Source: Bryoerythrophyllum caledonicum (lineage: Eukaryota > Streptophyta > Bryopsida > Pottiales > Pottiaceae). From it: a stretch of DNA of 64,000 nucleotides. Below are positions 60,767-64,000 of this stretch, piece by piece. The stretch lies in NCBI GenBank assembly GCA_963971425.1, contig OZ020516.1, positions 12,388,593-12,452,592 on the forward strand. Direction: 5' to 3'. The notes under the pieces are model-generated. The model had not been told where the DNA came from and searched no databases. It was given only the letters and a program-made list of their open reading frames with translations. Numbering within the stretch: the first letter of the stretch is position 1; every line of letters begins with the position of its first letter. The translations under genes were made by a program, and so were the position numbers.

Positions 60767-61633
60767 CTACAAGGTGTTGTGCGCGCATTCCGGCGGCGGG
60801 GTGGGGTACCGCTTGCGGTCGTCGCAGTAGTTGTACACCACCTGGTTCGCCCTCACGACGCGCATCTGCCGGATGCGGCCCATGCCCAGCGGCTGCGCCG
60901 CCGCGAACGCGCTCTTCTGGCACGCCGCCACGCCGTTCCGGTCGCCGGGGCGAACCGCGCATCCGTTGAGGCGGAATTTCTGGTACGTCGCCACGAACGG
61001 CGCCGCGGCCCAGTTCACGGGCACCCGCCCGCCCTGCGTCGCCCACGAGCTGCCGTCCCACATGCTCAGCGACACCCCCATGGCCTTGCTGTTCGGGTAG
61101 GGCAGCCCGGCCACGTTCCTGAACATGCGCACGGGCGTCTTGTCCACGAAGAACACCACCACGTCGCGGTTCCACTGGAAGTTGTAGTAGTGGAAGGCCG
61201 CGGACGGGTCGAAGCCCAGGTAGATCTGCTGCTCGCGCCCGCCCACGCCGTCCACGAACACGTTCGTGTGCAGCAGGAACGGGTGGCCGCTCTGGTTGCC
61301 CAGGAACTCGAAGTCGAACTCGTGGTGCTTGGGCCCCGCCGACGCCATGTAGAACGTGGTCACCGTGCCCGACGAGTCGTTGGCGGGGAGCTTGATCCAC
61401 GCGCCGAACCCGCCGAACAGGTAGCTCGCCTTCGACCCCGCGCCCGCCGCCGACAGCGCGTCCAGCTGGAGCTGCATTGTGCGCCCGTCCGGCGAGTAGC
61501 GCACGTTCTTGGTCCACGCGTTGAAGCTCCCCGCGAGCCCCCGCACCTGGGCGCCATGGCCGCCCGCCACCATGCAGCTCATGCACAACACCGCCAGCAC
61601 CATCCACACGGAAGTTCTCGCGTTCCACCCCAT
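60767..61633 (-). CDS. XTH: Xyloglucan endotransglucosylase/hydrolase (XTH)
   Basis: Secreted GH16 enzyme that cuts and rejoins xyloglucan in the cell wall. 288 residues in one exon, the usual family length. Residues 1-28 form a signal peptide (hydrophobic WMVLAVLCMSCMVA, then GGHGA). The active site is HHEFDFEFLGN: nucleophile E105, D107 and acid/base E109 are kept, though the common HDEIDFEFLG has become HHEFDFEFLG. The N-glycosylation site NQS follows at 113. The XET C-terminal part has four cysteines (225, 238, 270, 283) for the two typical disulphides. The gene is very GC-rich compared with its flanks. Many XTH genes have introns; this one has none, so retroposition is possible. No defects seen. 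Confidence 0.95.
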   Translation of the reverse strand: MGWNARTSVWMVLAVLCMSCMVAGGHGAQVRGLAGSFNAWTKNVRYSPDGRTMQLQLDALSAAGAGSKASYLFGGFGAWIKLPANDSSGTVTTFYMASAGPKHHEFDFEFLGNQSGHPFLLHTNVFVDGVGGREQQIYLGFDPSAAFHYYNFQWNRDVVVFFVDKTPVRMFRNVAGLPYPNSKAMGVSLSMWDGSSWATQGGRVPVNWAAAPFVATYQKFRLNGCAVRPGDRNGVAACQKSAFAAAQPLGMGRIRQMRVVRANQVVYNYCDDRKRYPTPPPECAHNTL

Positions 61634-61827
61634 TGATCACTTCAAGCGATTTCAAGGGCGCTCGAAGCCACCACTGCCGATCGATCAGCCCTTCCCCTGA
61701 AGCAGGCGCTGCTGCTCAGATCGACGGTAAACGAGTTGTTCCTACACCTAGATTCCGACACCTGCACCTACACTAGCTGCAACTCAAACTTCCCGAACGC
61801 TGCTGCTAGGCGTGTGTTGCTTCAGAA

Positions 61828-62425
61828 GAGAATGGTTTACTGCAGAGATGCCACGCTGAATATGAGTTTGGAGAGTCTAACTTGGTACTGATCACGATGA
61901 TCCGGGGAGCCTGTCTGGGTAGTCGCTGGAGATTAGGTTGTGACTCCGTGAGAGAAGAGGAGGATATTTGAACCCAGGGCTGCATTGGCCAGTTGCAGCG
62001 TTGATCCGGGGACGCGGAGGACGCGCCGTCGCAGCTGTCACGAACGAACACGGTGTGGAACGTTACGGTGGGCTGGCAGTGGAGATGAGCTCCAGCGTGA
62101 GGTTGGCAACAGGTGCCAGCTGTGCGACCGGGAGTTCATGTTCGTCAATGTCGCTGTACTTAGTGGTGGATCCATCCCGGAAAACCAAGGGGTAGGGACG
62201 CAGCTGCCACTCCAATCAGTAATATGTTGTGATCAGAGTGAGGTAAGTTTTAGTGTTACTTCAGCACGTCACTTGTAGGGAAAGCCACTTGATAGTTAAA
62301 CGATCCTGCAGTTTGAAACTTCCAGTGCGCAGCAGGTCGCTGCTCATGATCAAATGTGAAATGGGTCAAATGTGTTATTGTCACTTGTAGTGTACTTTAG
62401 GTTCGGTGTATATCCATGTTCCTGT
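61828..62425 (+). repeat. Left arm of a 0.6 kb inverted repeat
   Basis: Pairs with 63402-64000 in reverse orientation with few mismatches. It starts about 200 bp upstream of the XTH start codon. Shared landmarks are ATGCCACGCTGAATATGAGT, GGCTGCATTGGCCAGTTGCA (second arm: TGGCTAGTTGCA), and GTGTTATTGTCACTTGTAGT. Open frames in both arms are mirror copies and are not supported as genes. Confidence 0.85.
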
Positions 62426-63401
62426 GCTGATCATGTCGGGAATCTGGCATGTTACGCAATCGCTGCCAGATATCTCGTCTGACATATCAGAACGCGGTTT
62501 TCACAGTCTGCAGACTCGTCCATTCAGAGGGCGCACATTAGTCGTCTTGTTGCAGAACCATTGATGGCTCTTGTGGCGCATCAAGTCTCGCGACGTGATC
62601 TTTGCAAGATTGCGCGGACGCAGTAGGTCCTCCAGCCAGCGCTACCTCATGAATGTGCGAAGCAGGTTCAGGAATCATTGATTTCAGCTTCAGGGTATGT
62701 GTCTGATCTTGCTCTCTCTTTAGAAATGTTGCAGGGGTCACAAAGTGATACAACAACCTGAGGTGGCTTAATCGTCACCGCGGCATCAAATCTCGAGGTG
62801 TCAGCCGATGCACACCTGACTGACGTGAGTTATGTAACGAGATTCATTAGTGCACTGAACGCGGAGTTTTGAAGATAACTGGCAGGCATCAAATATTTTC
62901 TAAGTGGTATTAATTCATTGCATTTCCCAATTGATTTCCACTCCATCGCATTAAAGGCGCGGATATCCTGAAAGTGCCCATGGTGGGTAAAAGTAAATAC
63001 TCCAATCTGAAAATCACTCCAAATGAAAGGAATGTATATACCAGGACTGGTTTTAATCTCTTACGATGCAAACCACATTAGATGATAGACGACAAAACAG
63101 TGTGGACCTCATAAATAGTGTGGAACGCAACAGCAGTTTGGGTTCATCAAACAAGCTGCTTGCCAGAGAACCACCAACAACCGAAAGGAACACAGAATAT
63201 ACTGTAGGTGTAGCATTTTACCATCACCATACACAAACAACCTTCCGCAGCAAATGCCTCCAACAAGTATACCTCCATCAAAAGAAACACTTCTGCTTCA
63301 CTTTCTTTTCTCTAAGTATGTGATAGCAATCGATAAGACTTACATCCTGCCCCCCACATGAAGTAACATGCATTGAACTGCCTCGGTCCCAACATGGACT
63401 C
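62426..63401. other. Spacer between inverted arms, no gene
   Basis: About 980 bp between the arms. No convincing open frame or transposase fragment. Confidence 0.5.
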
Positions 63402-64000
63402 CACAGGATCATGGATATACACCAAACCTAAAGTACACTACAAGTGACAATAACACATTTGACCCAATTCACATTGCTCATGAGCAGCGACCTGATGCGC
63501 ACTGGAAGTTTTAAAGTGCAGGAACGTTAAACTATCAAGTGGCTTTCCCTACAAGCGACGTGTTGAAGTAACACTAAAACTTACCTCACTCTTATCACAA
63601 CATATCACTGATTGGAGTGCCAGCTGCGTCCCTACCCCTTGGTTTTCCGGGATGGATCCACCACTAAGTACAGCGACATTGACGTAACACGAACTCCCGG
63701 TCGCACAGCTGGCACCTTTTGCCAAGCTCACGCTGGAGCTCATCTCCACTGTCAGCCCACCGTAACGTTCCATACCGTGTTCGTTCGTGACAGCTGCGAC
63801 GGCGCGTCCTCCGCGTCCCCGGATCAACGCTGCAACTAGCCAGTGCAGCCCTGGGTTCAAATATCCTCCTCTTCTCTCACGGATTCACAACCTAATCTTC
63901 AGCGACTACCCAGACAGGCTCCCCGGATTCATCGTGATCAGTACCAAGTTAGACTCTCCAAACTCATATTCAGCGTGGCATCTCTGCAGTTAACCATTCT
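63402..64000 (-). repeat. Right arm of a 0.6 kb inverted repeat
   Basis: Reverse partner of 61828-62425. The match still holds at the last base of the window (CAGTTAACCATTCT versus AGAATGGTTTACTG), so the arm may extend further. Confidence 0.85.

Noticed and set aside
60779..61636. 285-residue plus-strand frame opposite XTH
   Set aside because: Arg/His/Ala-rich composition from reading a GC-rich gene backwards; the XTH motifs are on the minus strand.
61985..62278. Mirror open frames in the inverted arms (also 63549-63860)
   Set aside because: Same sequence in two orientations, no recognisable domain and no splice support. Best explained by the repeat itself.

Overview
The window is nuclear DNA of a land plant. 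The evidence is GT-AG introns, a xyloglucan endotransglucosylase/hydrolase, a BTL1-type mitochondrial carrier, an NB-ARC-LRR immune receptor, and plant hAT, CACTA and Copia elements. The receptor lacks a recognisable angiosperm N-terminal domain, and the XTH is intronless and GC-rich. I therefore lean towards a non-flowering plant (bryophyte, lycophyte or fern), but the sequence does not settle it. Genes are sparse and most of the 64 kb is layered mobile DNA.

Layout. 1-529: broken fragment of a TE-borne protein family. 2464-2928: small two-exon gene with an acidic tail, its end abutting a tandem repeat. About 4.7-14.8 kb: a roughly 10 kb element with 1.3-2 kb inverted arms, carrying a tRNA-derived SINE and a 4.7 kb LTR-like insertion (5-bp target duplication) that encodes a decayed 580-residue protein. 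16.4-18.1 kb: two small, possibly divergent, gene models. 18422-22143: a CACTA element with TGG duplication. 22.3-23.8 kb: an array of near-perfect palindromes. 24.1-29.7 kb: a decayed multi-exon gene that appears to join a ParB-like domain to a DNA N4/N6-type methyltransferase, followed by a second decayed unknown gene. 30.3-32.7 kb: a truncated Copia element. 32.7-34.3, 44.8-45.8, 52.6-54.5, 55.5-56.2 and 59.6-59.9 kb: members of families bounded by TTAA (piggyBac-like).

The intact host genes are in the middle and at the right: the BTL1-like carrier (+, 35.4-37.5 kb), the NLR (-, 38.1-42.5 kb; six exons, 1168 residues, all phases agree), tRNA-Pro(AGG) (-, 59.3 kb) and XTH (-, 60.8-61.6 kb). 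XTH is followed on its upstream side by a 0.6 kb inverted repeat that runs off the window. A full hAT element with an exact 8-bp duplication lies at 46884-52470.

The genes do not form a pathway. The unusual content is the TE-associated ParB-methyltransferase relic, the TTAA-bounded elements in a plant, and the palindrome arrays. All splice sites and domain calls were read by eye; no searches were run.
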